This document shows positions 35,401 to 50,400 of a stretch of DNA of 64,000 nucleotides, in pieces. Within the stretch, counting starts at the first letter, position 1; each line of letters begins with the position of its first letter. The notes under the pieces are model-generated. The model was not told the origin of the DNA and did no database searches. It saw only the letters and a program-made list of their open reading frames with translations. Origin of the DNA: Terebella lapidaria. Lineage: Eukaryota; Annelida; Polychaeta; Terebellida; Terebellidae. The DNA is taken from the NCBI GenBank assembly GCA_949152475.1, contig OX424560.1, positions 18,167,106-18,231,105 on the forward strand, given 5' to 3'. Made by a program: the position numbers and the translations under genes.

Positions 35401-38400
35401 GACGAGGTTTTCTAGGGTACAGCCATACTGACTCTGGTAACATTTCTGCCGAGACATTTCCTGCAAGTTGCGACAAGCTTTTTGTTCGATCGTTCATTGC
35501 CCGAATACCCATGTATGCAGTGTAACTTTTTCGGGGGATTTTTTCAGCACAGGTATTGTTGGATGTTCAGTGGAATTTGATTTAACCCCAATACATGTGC
35601 CTGTGTGCAGTGTGACTGTGTGTTGAAATCTGATCTGGAAACTAAATACAGGCTGGGCAAGTTCAGGACAGGACAAGCAATTTGTACTGGTCATGTATCA
35701 AGGTATATATTTAAAAGCCCTAGATGATAAGTACTTTTGGCTTTATCATGTACATGTACTGGTACGGTTTGCTGATTATAGATACCACAACATGTATGTG
35801 TTTTGGGACGAAAGCGATGAAATATGTATAAAATATTGTTAAATGATAACAGAAATCATCATCTCATGCTCATTATTCTCAACAAATTTGCCAGTTTAGA
35901 ATTTGCTAGTCAAGCGCCACTGTCCATGGCATATAGACATAGTGTTACAGAAACCTACTCTGCCTTTTACTGTTATGTGTGATTGTGCATGGTTGTATTT
36001 GCCCAAGCACTTGTCCTTTGACCAATGTTGTTTGTCCTGATTACGATGAAGGGTCCCAAGAAGTGCCATGAAGATTTATGGACAATTTCCCTTTGCCACA
36101 CCTGGGGCCGAATTTGTGCAAACTACCTGAGCATGTATGGATTATGGGTAGGGTCACCATCTGGATTTTCATGCAAGATTTGCATGCAATATTGAGCTTA
36201 TATTGAAGGGAGAGAGAGGAGTGTTCGGACAATGGTCAGTGTGAATTGACTGACCCATGCTGACCACATGAGCTTGATCGTTGGATAGCAGTACCAGAAT
36301 CAATATTGTGAAGCCTCTCAAAATATGAAAGGCATTTAGGAATTAGGCCTAAGATGTTGACAGACATGCTCATTACTGGAGTAAAACCATTCAAAACCGT
36401 GCCCAACGCCTGAATCAATACCCTTGGCCTTGGCAGCCAATATTTTCATGCTTTATCCTGCTTGAATGCATGCCACAGTGACTGAATGTCTACCAGATGT
36501 GCATGCTACCAGTCAAAACACCCCCTCCTCACCTATTTCATATCGGCAGCCCTCTATCCTCCTCCCCCCACCCACAATATTTACATTTACCTGTGGGGAC
36601 AGGCACGCACACGCATGCACACCCAGGTATCAATATTGTCACGGTCACAAAATTCAAGGTCATTACACCTACAAGCACCTTTCCCCCCCCCCCCCCCCAC
36701 CAACCCCACCCCACAGAAAAAACCTGCCGGAAATTGTCTGTAAACCCGAGCGATGGTTATGCGACGCCGTTACCCCCATTACAAGCATTTCTATAGGATT
36801 GTTGTCGCTGTCCCACAAAGGAAAAACCGTCTAGAGTCGCTGTATCTTTTCTTGAGGGTGCTTGACATGTAATTGCCGTATTTTGATTCCTAAAGTGCGG
36901 GGTCGGGTTCAATGTTTGGGGAAATAACAAAATTAGATTTCTTATTGATTGTCAGGCATTTGAATTCTAACAGAGATGCTGAGCTTTTACGCCATGTTAT
37001 GTGAAAAATCAATCTGAGACAGGTTTCTTCATGTCATGAAATATTTGGGATACATTTAGTCATGTGCATGTACTGTCAAAAATTGTCTTTGATATGCAAT
37101 GTGTTCTCGATGCAAAATGACGTGATTGTATCTTGTTATGCAATGATTGCAGTGATTAACAAAAAAATCCATAAATGCATCAAGTATTTATAACCCCCCA
37201 ATAAACTCACATACCGGGTACATGTTCTGAGGAACACACGAAGTGAAAGCAATTCCTTGGTCCAGGTATGATATGTTCATTTCCTAGAATAAACTACAGT
37301 ATTCAAAGGACCTATGCAAATGAGCATTTGCACTTTTGATCGCCGCATGTCAGCAAAACAAAATATACTAACCATACACGTGTAATAAATAAATTCATGC
37401 GACTCGTTCGTGTGTGTGCATGTTTTCCGCGCTTGGTGCGAAATTCACAAGAGGCGATAATTCTTCCGAGCTACCCGGAAACGCCCACAACGCAAATAAA
37501 TATCGCAGGTCATGATGTCAAACACCTACTGTGATAATCGCCGTTGTATTAGTGTTACTCAGCGCGAGCAATCGTTGCGAAGTTTGCGGTAGTTGCAAGA
37601 CACTAGCTTGTCTGTATAACTCTTGTAATCGTGTTGATAACGTCGGGGGTGTACTTAAGTATTAGCGGGGTTGCCCCTTAACACGTCGTGATGTGGTTGC
37701 TGTTTGCATTGTGCAAGTCTACGGGAATTCGCTAACATGATTTTATATGAATTTCTATCTATCTACATGTATATTATGTCAAAAACTTGTATTTTTGAAA
37801 GCTAGTTCTAGGGAAAATTATTGTATAAATTTATTAAAGTGATTTGTGTCATTCATGCATGTGAGAGCATGAATCTAGAATGGCATTCAAATATCACGTT
37901 AAAATAATGTTGCAAAATATCAGATCTGGACATAACAGTGATGAAATTTGAAATTTGACATACTAGTATTATTCCAATCAAATTTGCTTGAATAAAAATC
38001 ACTGTAGCAAATAATTACAATTATCCAATATGTGATTATATTTGTTGTAGAGAGCAAAAAGATCTGAAGAAGTTGTTGACTCTCCTGAGTACAGACACAC
38101 CATACCCCCAGGTATGTACTGTTGCCATAGCAACAATATCCTTTTGCTTGTACGTGTGTAATGGCATATGTTTGTTTATGTATTGATAAATACAGGCACA
38201 GAACAAAAATCACGTTTGAATCAACATAATCAAGTACTTGTCTCGATTATAATTTTCGAGTTACGTTGAATGACCGATTCTGTTTAAAAAATATGTATTT
38301 ACATGTATAATGTATGTATATTATATGTATAGCTGTTTATCCCCCAGGAGCCTGACCACGATGGGGGTAAGAAGTCGGTGCAATGGCCGACCCCACACTC

Positions 38401-41400
38401 CGGGCGCTTGCTCAAACACGAATCCACAGAAACACTCGCCTTTGACCAGTTCTGGTTAGTCAACTTCTTGTATCTTATGTACGAAAATGTGAATATTAGT
38501 GATTGACTTGGTTATAATATAGTCTACATTTTGACCAGGATAAGTAAGGTCGAAGAACTTATTAATTTATGATCATACAATTTTCTATACATAATTTCTA
38601 ATTAATTAAAATCTTGTTTACATGTACCTGTGAAACAAAGTAGATGAACATGATGCAGGCATATAGAATATAAATACTTTTTTTTCTAATTTTACTCTTG
38701 TTATATTTCAGCCTGCAATACCAAAACGAGAGATGTTTTAGCAAACATTCCGATAGTAAAATTTTCTCCGCCATTTTCAACGCAATCATCAAACAACGAT
38801 TAGAAAACAGGTGTGTATTTTTATGAATATATTTGCATACAAATTATATTTTTCTAAATAAAATTAATTTCATCATGGTATTCAAATAGATTCAATATTT
38901 TTATTTTTGTATCAAACCATTAAACCATTTGTATTGACCATTACATCATAATGACTTGTATATTTCAGACCCGCCTGTTAATAGTGATATCATAATGCAC
39001 TGAAACATTGATCATCATAACGTTGCATTATTTTATCTATCTTACCAGGGCTTGGGTGGAACACGCTCCACCTCAGAACATACTCAAAGTGCTGCAATGT
39101 TTACGAATATTAATGAGGGACTTAACCAATCAGAATGAATTCATATCGAAGGGCGGTGTCCGATCATTGGCAGAGGTTTGTATAAATATAATTACGATTA
39201 TATTTTGAATCCTGAAAACTTTGAAAATATTGAATATGGGTAAAATATGAGATAGAGTTTTACAGAAATCAAGAGTAATGACTCGACAAATTCATCTGAT
39301 TCCATATATGACTTTAATTTTGCAGCATTTACGCAGAGCTACGGACAGTTACTTGCTGTTTGGGGACACGGCCTTTGTAGTCGATATTTTGACACAATTA
39401 ACCAGTAAGTCGTGGTTATTTTATTGACTACATTACATTACATGAGGATGATTTTACAATAAAAATGTCACAAACATGTATGTTGAAAATATAATGATAT
39501 ACTGACATAAAATATATGAAAAACTCAATTGAACATGTAAAATTGGAATACATGTAAAATTGGAATATATCAATTACCACGATAATCAATTGAGAACTTG
39601 TTATATGTGTATATGCTACAGTGTGACATTTTGAACATTCCTTTCCATTTTCTTTTTGCAGACATGTTCCAGAAACTGTCCGCTCAGGAGCAGCACCAGT
39701 CACTGCTGGTACGACTTGGTGTACACGAGTCCCTTGTACTCCTTCTCTCCGCTAGCGACGTCGTGGTACTGCACTGTACTCTACATGCGCTCATCTGCCT
39801 CGCTCAGAGGTACGTCTGGTCATCAGAATTTATATTATCGTTGTAAAAATGTGATGCTGTCATGAAAATAGTATGAATTTTGAAGATATTTTTTTTGTGG
39901 ATTTTGGATGCTACCATTTCTTATGCAAACTCTTGAATGAAAATATGGTTTATATGTACATAAAATGTCAAATACTGTAAGTTTCATATTTGTTTGACAA
40001 AAAAAAGGTGGTATACATGTACATGTTTAAATATATCGTGTTTTTGGGAGTGTTGGGGTTGCATCATGATTTGCTGACTTTGAGAATATCATAACGTTTG
40101 AGAAGCATGCCATGTGATGAAACTTTACTATTTTCGATTTCAGCCCAGAACCAAGAACCATCATCGCCGAACTTAACTCCATAGAAATCATCCTCCGAAT
40201 CATCCAGGATTATGACATCATGTCCAAAAAGTAAATATGTTTTCACAAGTTTTGATTCAAATCATGTCATTGCATCAAAATTTTAGGGATTTTTACATGA
40301 AATTAAGCATTCTAAATACATGTAAGTTGTGCGTGGCTACAGTAATAGCATCAGCATTAAACGGCGAATTAATATTTCCACAGATTGGCCGCAAACTTGC
40401 TGCGTTTACTGTGCGGAGATAGTCAGGCGCGGGAGATGATCAAAGTCTACGACGGCATCCCCATATTGCTTAGGTAGGCTGCTGTGAAAAAGTGACAAAG
40501 TTACTATTTCAGTGTTCATTTTATGATTTATCGGTATCGTGTCAAAGGTTTATTTATTACACAGTTGTATCTCTGCTGAAAAAAATCAAAACTCGTCATG
40601 ATTCTGCAAAAAAAAAAATGCATACAACAAAACGGATACATCTGCAAATTTTTATTCCAGATATTCCAAACAAAAATTTACACACATCAATGTGAAACAA
40701 AAAATGAAAACAAACAATATAAAGTACTGAACTCTGAAGTTGTATGTAATATCACATTCTGTCTTTATCCCCAGTGTGTTACAAAATGACGGAGTCAAGC
40801 TGCTAGTGTACGTGGTGTGGTGTCTAGTTCAGCTGTCTGAGGATCGAGAGGCCAGCGAAGAGATACGACAGCGGGGCGGGATCGCACTTCTGCTGTCACT
40901 GCTGGGGTGTGTAATCGTCCAATGAGATTTATATTTTTATCTCGAGGATATTTTGGTTTTGGGCATCTGCTTTGTCCGATTTTTTATCTAGAATTTCGAT
41001 AGAATGATTGTTACAGTAACTGTATTGATTAGAACATTTTTGGTTCAGTTGATGTAAACTTGAGTGTGGTAGTTAACTAATTTTAGGTTACCGGACCTAT
41101 GGTCCGATAACCTATTGGCATGGCGTTGCGTCCGTCGTCCGGTGTCCGTCGTCCGTCGTCCGTCCGTCCGTTCACATTTTTATCTTTAAAGTATATGGTC
41201 CGATCTTTCTGAAATTTTGCACAAAAATACCTAAAAATATTTCCAGGAAAGGGTTTTTTTAGTTTTCAGATTTCCGCATTTTTAGGTTACCGGACCTATG
41301 GTCCGATAACCTATTGGCATGGCGTTGCGTCCGTCGTCCGTCGTCCGTCCGTCCGTCCGTCGTCCGTTCACATTTTTATCTTTAAAGTATATGATCGAAT

Positions 41401-44400
41401 CTTTCTGAAATTTTGCACAAAAATACCTAAAAATATTTCAAGGAAACGTTTTTTTTGTTTTTCGATTTTCGCATTTGTTTCAAAATGGCGGCCGTTTTCG
41501 ACGAAAAATGCCTGATTTTGGACTTTGGCGGCCATTTTCTCAAAAACTGTTCAGTAACTTTTTTTCTTTTTGATACACAACACTCCTCATATGTACTCCT
41601 GTGATGTGTATAAGTTTCGTTGCGCTTGAATCGCTCGAAGTGGGCCATTTTGGGCCAAACTTGGCCCAAATGGGACTTTCCCATGTTAAATTTTCCTATG
41701 CTTTATAATGGGACACATTATGCCTTATATCTCACTTAATATTGAGATTAGAGACTAGGAATCAATTGTGGACATATAGGAAATGATATATGCTGAATAT
41801 TCTCGTGACCTTGAGTTTGACCTCTGACCTCAGTTTCAAGGTCAAAGAACAAAATGGCTAATATCTCGCTTATTATCGACTTTACAGCTTAGAAATCAAT
41901 TGTGGACATATAAGAAATGATATATACCGAATATTCTGATGACCTTGAATTTGACCTTTGACCTCATTTTCAAGGTCACAGGACAAAATGGCTAATATCT
42001 CACTTCTTATCGACTTTACAGCTTAGGAATCAATTATGAACATATAGGAAATGATATATGCAGATTATTGTCATGACCTTGAATTTGACCTTCGACCTCA
42101 TTTTCAAGGTCACGGGACAAAATGGCTAATATCTCACTTATTATCGATTTTACAGCTTAGTGATCAATTGTTGACATGTAGGAAATGATATATGCTGAAT
42201 ATTCACGTGACCTTGAATTTGACCTTTGACCTCATTTTCAAGGTCACGGGACAAAATGGCTAATATCTCGCTTATTATCGACTTTACAGCTTAGGAATCA
42301 AATATGGACATACAGGAAAGAATATACGCTGAATATTCTGATGACCTCAAATTTGACCTTTGACCAGAATATTCGGTATATATCATTTCTTATATGTCCA
42401 CAATTGATTTCTAAGCTGTAAAGTCGATAATAAGCGAGATATTAGCCATTTTGTTCATTTTCAAGGTCACGGGACAAAATGGCTAATATCTCGCTTATTA
42501 TCGACTTTACAGCTTAGGAATCAAATATGGACATACAGGAAAGGATATACGCTGAATATTCTGATGACCTCAAATTTGACCTTTGACCTTATTTTCAAGG
42601 TCATAGCACAAAATTGCTAATATCTCGCTTATTATCGACTTTACGGCTTAGGAGTCAATTGTGAACATATAGGAAATGATATATGCTGAATATTCTCGTG
42701 ACCTTGAATTTGACCTTTGACCTCATTTCCAAGGTCACAGGACAAAATTGCTAATATCTCGCTTATTATCGACTTTATGGCTTAGGAATCAATTGTGAAC
42801 ATATAGGAAATGATATATGCTGAATATTCTCGTGACCTTGAATTTCACCTTTGACCTCATTTTCAAGGTCAGAGGACAAAATGGCCAATATCTTGCTTAT
42901 TAGCGACTTTGCAGCTTAGGAATCAATTGTGAACATATAGGAAATGATATATGCTGAATATTCTAGTGACCTTGAATTTGACCCTTGCCCTAAATTTCAA
43001 GGTTAGTCATTTTATTTTCAAGGTCAGAATACAAAATGGCTTATATCTCGCTTATTATCAAATTTACAGCTTAGAGGTCCATAGTGAACATATAGGAAAT
43101 GATGTATGCTGAATATTTTGGTGTTCTAGAATTTGACCTTTGATCTCATTTTCAAGGTCAGAGAACAAAATGGCTAATATGTCGCTTATTATCATCTTTA
43201 CATCTGCCCCTGATGACGCCAGTGTGTCTTTGGATAAACTATTTGGTCGGGCTTTGTTTCTATTGCAAAATGTTATATTTTACCATTCTTATTGGCATCA
43301 TCAAAATTTGATTGTATTGGTGGTAATAGATTGATACTTACATTTGTACCACTGAGTCGGTGTCACTACTGGCGGACGTTAAATCTGTCCCCGAGGATAC
43401 CATCAACTCAGTAGCCTTCGGGCTTGTGATTGGGTACTTTTGTACTTGTCATGTATCTATTCCATGGGGTTAGATTCGGATTTCTAAATTATTTTCATAG
43501 GTTGTTGGGCAGTTGTATACTAATTCCATCTGGTGTACAGTAGAAACAACTACATTTAACACATTGTCTGCCCCTGAAGACGCCAGTGTGTCTTTGGATA
43601 AACTATTTGGTCGGGCTTTGTTTGTTTCTATTGCAAAATGTAGTATTTTACGTTTCTTATTGGCATCATCAAAATCTGATTGTATTGGTGGTAATAGATT
43701 GATACTTACATTTACAGCATAGGAATCAATTGCAAATATAGAGGAATGATATACAGTAGAACTCCAGTAATGTGGTCACCCATCGTACCAGTGATTTTGG
43801 CCACATTATAGGAGTGGCCACATTATAGGACTCAAGCCATATTTTGCACCGGCCATATTGTTTATCTGATGTTAACTCAAGTGAAAATCAACATATATTA
43901 TACAATTTGTACATGTGTATGAGTTAAATAAAACATGTACATGTAGTTTATATGTGAATAGCATTTTATTGAACCAAGTTATATCATAAATGTAATATTT
44001 GAAACACAAATACTAAAATGTCAATACAGTTTACTAACAGAATATTTAGAACAACTGAATGTCACTTTTTGAAGAAAGATGTGATTGTTGTTTGGTGGCG
44101 TTTAGCCAAATCATGATCAACATGATGCGAGTGCGAGGTGTGTTTATCAACGTTTGGGTAAGCCAAGAGAAGAAAGGTGTGAAGAAGTGACACGCAGACA
44201 GCCGGTCGGCTTGCTGCTCTTGGCTAATGTAAATGTTCAGCTGACCGCATCGGTGAATGAAGACTTGCAGATGGCTGGCCGCTTGAGGCTAATGTTCAAT
44301 TGACCGCATCAGTGAGTTTGGGGGGGGACGGGGTGGCCGTATTGTGTGATTTTATGGGCTTTTGTGACCAGATACACTGACCGCATTGTGGATAAGGGGA

Positions 44401-47400
44401 GTGGCCACATTATAGGCGTAACCTTAACATGTAAATGCCTATGCTGGCGTTCGGGACCAATGCATCTGACCACAATGCATGGGTTGACCACATTTCTGGA
44501 GTGACCGCAGGCTGGAGTTCTCCTGTATACTGAATATTTTCATAACCTTGAACTTGAACTTTGACCTCATTTTCAAGGTCACATCACAGAATGGCTAATG
44601 TCTCACTTATTATCGACTTTACAGCTTAGGAATTTATTGTAGACATACTAGAAGTGATATATTTGTTGAAAATTTCATGACCTTGAATTTATCAGTGACT
44701 TTATTTTCAAGGTCACTGGACAAAAGGCTAATATCTAAAATGTATATTGTCCGGTAACCTTTCTTAGCCCTTGGGCTAATTTTTTAGGTTACCGGACCTA
44801 TGGTCCGATAACCTATTGGCATGGCGTTGCGTCCGTCGTCCGTCGTCCGTCGTCGTCCGTCGTCGTCCGTCGTCGTCGTCGTCCACATTTTTATCTTTTT
44901 TGTTTACAGGCGAATATTTCTGAAATTTTGCACAAAAATACTTAAAAATAATTCAAGAAGGAGGTATTTTTTAGTTTTTTGATTTTCGCATTTTTTTCAA
45001 AATGGCGGCCGTTTTCGACGAAAAATGCCTGATTTTGGACTTTGGCGGCCATTTTCTCAAAATCTGTTCAGTAACTTTTTTTCTTTTTGATAAATAACAT
45101 TCCTCATATGTACTCCTATGATGTCTATAAATTTCGTTGCGCTTGAATCGCTCGAAGTGGGCCATTTTGGCCCAAACTCGGCTCAAATGGGACTTTCCCA
45201 TGTTAAATTCTCCTATGCTTTATAATGGGACACATTATGCCTAATATCTCACTTGATATTGAGATTAGAGACTAGGAGTCAATTGTGGACCTATAGGAAA
45301 TGATATATGCTGAATATTCTCGTGACCTTGAATTTGACCTCTGACCTCACTTTCAAGGTCAGAGCACAAAATGGCTTATATCTCGCTTATTATCGACTCT
45401 ACAGCTTAGGAATCAATTGTGGACATATAGGAAATGATATATTCTGAATATTCTCGTGACCTTGAATTTGACCTCTGACCTCAGTTTCAAGGTCAGAGCA
45501 CAAAATGGCTTATATCTCGCTTATTATCGACTCTACAGCTTAGGAATCAATTGTGGACATATAGGAAATGATATATGCTGAATATTCTGATGACCTTGAA
45601 TTTGACCTTCGACCTCATTTTCAAGGTCACAGGACAAAATGGCTAATATCTCGCTTGTTATCGACTTTACAGCTTAGCAATCAATTATGAACATATAGGA
45701 AATGATATATGCTGAATATTCTCGTGACCTTGAATTTGACCTCTGACCTCATTTCTAAGGTCCAAAGACAAACTGGCTCATATCTTGCTCCTCTATTGAC
45801 TGTATGGCTTGGGAATCAGTTGTGGACATGATATACATGATATAGAAAATGATATACACTGAATATTTTGATGACCTTGAATTTGACCTTTGCCCCTTCA
45901 TTTTCAAGGCTACAGCATAAAATTGCTAATCTCTCTCTGATTATTGAACTTACAGCTTAGCAATCAACTGTGGACATGATATATGCTTAATGTTATATAT
46001 GCTGAATATTCTCTTGACCTTGAATTCAACCAGTGACCTGGCTAATACCTAAAATATTAAACATTGTCCGGTAACCTATCTTTGGCCCTTGGCCTAATTT
46101 TTCAAAATGGCGGCCATTTTCGACAAAAAATGCCTGATTTTGGAATTTGGCGGCCATTCTCTCAAAATCTGTTCAGTAACTTTTTTTCTTTTTGATACAT
46201 AACACTCCTCATATGTACTCCTATGATGTCTATAAATTTCGTTGCGCTTGAATCGCTCGAAGTGGGCCATTTTGGCCCAAACTCGGCCCAAATGGGACTT
46301 TCCCATGTTAAATTCTCCTATATGCTTTATAATGGGTCACATTATGCCTAATATCTCACTTAATATTGAGGTTAGACACTAGGAATCAATTGTGGACATA
46401 TAGGATATGATATATGCTGAATATTCTCGTGATCTTGAATTTGACCTCTGACCTCAGTCTCAAGGTCAGAGCAGCCGTTTTCGTTGAAAAATGACCAATT
46501 TTGGACTTTGATGGTCGTTTTCTCAAAATCTGTTCAGTAACTTTTGTTCTTGTTGATGCATAACACTCCTCATATGTACCTCTGTGACATGTATAAATTT
46601 CTTTGCCCTTGAATTGCTCGAAGTGGGCTATTTTTGGCCCAAACTTGGCCCAAATGGGACTTTCCCATGTTAAATTCTCCTATGCTTTATAATGGGACAC
46701 ATTAAGCCTAATATCTCACTTAATATTGATATTAGAGACTAGGAATCAATTGTGGACATATAGGAAATGATATATGCTGAATATTCTCGTGACCTTGAAT
46801 TTGACCTGTGACCTGTGACCTCATATAGAAAAAATGATAAATGCCGGTTATTCTGATGACCTTGAAGTTGACCTTTGACCTCATTTTCAAGGTCACAGGG
46901 CAAAATGGCTAATATCTCATTTATTATCGATTTTACAGCTTAGGGATCAATTGTGGACATATAGGAAATGATATATGCTGAATATTCTCGTGACCTTGAA
47001 TTTGACCTCTGACCTCGATTTCAAGGTCAGAGCACAAAATGTCTAATATCTTGCTTATTATCGACTTTACAGCTTAGGAATCAATTGTGGACATATAGGA
47101 AATGATAAATGCCGAATATTCTGATGACCTTGAATTTGACCTTTGACCTCATTTTCAAGGTCACAGGACATAATGGCTAATATCTCGCTTATTATTGACT
47201 TTACAGCTTAGGAATCAATTGTGGACATACTAGAAATGACTTATGCCAAATATTATTCGTGTCCTCGAATTGACCAATGACCTTATTTTCAAGGTCACGG
47301 GACAAAATACTAATATCTAAAATATATATTGTCCGGTAACCTTTCTTAGCCCTTGGGCTAATTTTTTTTATTTCAATAAATTTTGTATTTGGATGAAATT

Positions 47401-50400
47401 GTATTTGCATGAGGTATGTCTCTTGGGCTAAACGTAGGATAAAAATGTGCTAAATCTCTTATCTAGGGACAGAAAGCTGGTCTCAGACAGAACAGCCGCT
47501 AGTGGTCAGTCGGTCAACATCAAATCTCCGGGAGTCCTTGAAGAGGTCAGTGTGAAAATTGATTTTTTTTTCTTAAAATTTTTGCTAAATATTTTGTAGA
47601 ATTTCAGTTATTGCTAGCATTAGAGCAAGTTGTGCTGAGAAAAAAGCTATTTCATGGAAAAAATGGATGATATTGAAGGATGAAATTAATTGTCTACACT
47701 GCTGCATGTGGCAGGACCCTTTTTTATTTCGCACAAATTCCCGAGAATCTCTGAATTCTATAAAATCCGCATCGGGACAGGTGAGAAAATTGAGTCACTC
47801 ACTGAAATTTGATAAAACTTGCAATCACCTAACCTGCCATTTCACGTGTTATAACCAAAATTTTGCACCCAATTAACCCCCTAAAGTTACTCAACTGTCC
47901 AGTATTTTATCTTTTCTATAACATTGGTTGCAAAAAAATCAAATGTTATGGATTATAATATTTTCATTCTTTTTCTGTGAAGAGCAAAATGTTGCATGTG
48001 AAATGAGTATATTCATGCATCAAATGCCACCAAAACTGCAAAATTAAAAATGCTTTCATATTCTGGTGTTCATATTCACAAATTTGCTCCACGAGTTGTC
48101 CTGACTTTTTCATAACATTGTGTGGTGGCTTCAATTTATATTTTCAATATCTCAGCACACGAAATGTATACACATAAAAGATATTGGTACTTACAATAAA
48201 GGAAAGACCATTGTATATGGATTCATGAAATTGAAGGTTCAGACAAAAACAGTCTGTTGTTTTGCTGAATTCATAAAAAATTTAATAGCTTCAAAGAGTA
48301 CAAAATGATTTATGTGTATACAAAAGAATATAAAACTAGAACAATGATGAGAAATTTAATGACGGTTTTCAACTGGATTTCAGATGGAAGAAGTGAAGGA
48401 TAATCAGCTAAATCTGAAATCAGGTGAGAAAAAAATATATTTGTGTTGCTTGAATGAATGATTTCTTGCGCTCGAAGTGGGAAAAGCCCCCAAAATTTTA
48501 AAATACAAATATAATTTATATACTTGTGAGCATGTCTAGAAAATAGACTGAAATGTTCAATGTTGTTAACTTTCCTCCCGATAGCTTGCTGTGCATGCCT
48601 GACTGAACTAGTACTGAATGACACAAACGCTCAACAAATCGTCCAATCAAACGGCATCTATACCATCGCTCAACTTATCCTACCCGCCCAGAACTCCGAG
48701 AAAGATACCAGGGCAAACTACAACCTGCAGGTAGTCACATGAATTTTACATATTGGTCACATGACTTTTCCTGACTTGGTCAAATGACTTCGAGCAAATC
48801 ATTCTTGCTAGTTTGTTCGGTTTAATATTTTCAACATAAGATTCAGTGTTCAGAGTATTGATAAAACTTAGAGTATAAATTACTGATCCATAACATAAAA
48901 TTCAGAGTACAGGTATTGATAAAAATTAGAGTATTAATTACTGATCCATATCAAATATCAATCTTCCCCAAATTGTTGTTTGCAAAAGTGATATAATTCA
49001 CAAATAATTGTATTGATGTCGCAAAAATTGCCACAAATATATAGAACATTGTTAATTTTATTTTTGCCAGGCCAATGCCTTCCGCACACTCCGGTTCCTG
49101 TTCAGTATGGAGAGAAATCGCAAGCTGTTCATGCGAATTTTCCCTCCGGACATGTTTGAGAAGTTTATTGATGTCGGACATTACAACAGGGACATCCAAG
49201 CATATAGCTGTGTAGTCAATGATATCAACAACTGTAAGGTAGGTTGTGGTCCTACTTATTTCCCCAAATATTACACTTTTTACCTTGAAGATATCAAAGC
49301 TGAGGAAACTATTATGTTTGATTTTGATATATATTCATGAAAGTTGTTTGATGTAAGATTGAATAGTTAGCTGTACACGTAAATAAATATGTTATGAATA
49401 ATTTTTTTGCTTCACAGCCAAATGTCTTGGAGCAGATACGAGAAAGCCTGGAGTTGACCAATCAGAATCGAGAACCGATGCGGACGATCAATGACTATGA
49501 AGTGTTGGAACTTCTCGGCTCAGGGGGATACGGGAATGTTTACAAAGTCAAAAAACGCGAAGGACAAACTTATCAAGCCATGAAAGAGGTCAGTTCGATA
49601 TATTCATATTCTTTGCTAGAAGTTTTGAAACTATATTATTCATAAAAATAGCAATTGTGAAAAAAATTGGGCTGAAAAAGTAACTGAATAATGAATATTC
49701 ATATGAATACAATACCATGTGAAGTTTTGATTGGTAAATAATGTATATTTCACTGATTTTGTGTTGGATACTGTTAATGAGCGCAAATTTGTCTCTCCCC
49801 TGCAGATAAACACCATGAGTGCCATGTGGGGGACGAGTACGAAGGAACGACAGAAAAGTGTTGGGGACGTTGTCAACGAGATAACGATCATCAAGGAACA
49901 ACTCAAACACCCTAATGTTGTCAGATACTACAAGACTTTCATAGAAAGTGAGCTATTTTTGAGGTTTTAACATATATTAATAAATTATAGGGTTTTTTTC
50001 GGAAAAAATGTTTTATGATCAGAAAATAGTTCGGAATTTTACCATAATACAGTAGGAAAATAGTAATTTGTATGTATAAAGATTTTGTATAGAATTATAT
50101 TGAAGATGTGTTTAAATTGAAAATATTCCTCGGTAAATTTATTGAATTTCTTGTCTCGCAACAGATGACCGGTTACACATAGTTATGGAGTTGATTGAGG
50201 GTGCTCCAATTGGGGAACATTTTCAGTCGCTCAAGGAAAAGAAAGAAAGATTTTCCGAGGATCGAATCTGGCACATTTTCATCCAGCTTGTCTTGGCTCT
50301 GCGGTACCTACACAAGGAGAAAAAAATTGTCCATCGGGATCTCACGCCCAATAACATCATGCTGGGGGAAGGCGATAAAGTCACAATCAGTGAGTTATCG

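Larger units (their letters stand above)
41284..44783 (-). mobile_element. AGGTCA minisatellite element, long copy with nested insertions
   Basis: Head TTAGGTTACCGGACCTATGG at 41284 and tail TTGTCCGGTAACC at about 44748, then CTTAGCCCTTGGGCTAA. It contains the 85-codon ORF (41427-41684, minus) and roughly ten ~137-bp units (41760-43190) with inverted-sense DR1 sites such as TGACCTTTGACCTC. It is interrupted by the R-I-R element and the Tigger-like element. Confidence 0.85.
40907..47466 (+). other. NEK10: NEK10 intron 11, almost wholly repeats
   Basis: Apart from about 180 bp at the 5' end and about 100 bp at the 3' end, the intron is AGGTCA elements in reverse orientation plus two nested elements (R-I-R and a Tigger-like MITE). 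Confidence 0.85.

Noticed and set aside
36466..36834. Proline-rich ORFs in three frames
   Set aside because: Low-complexity C-rich intron DNA, including a 16-C run, explains them.
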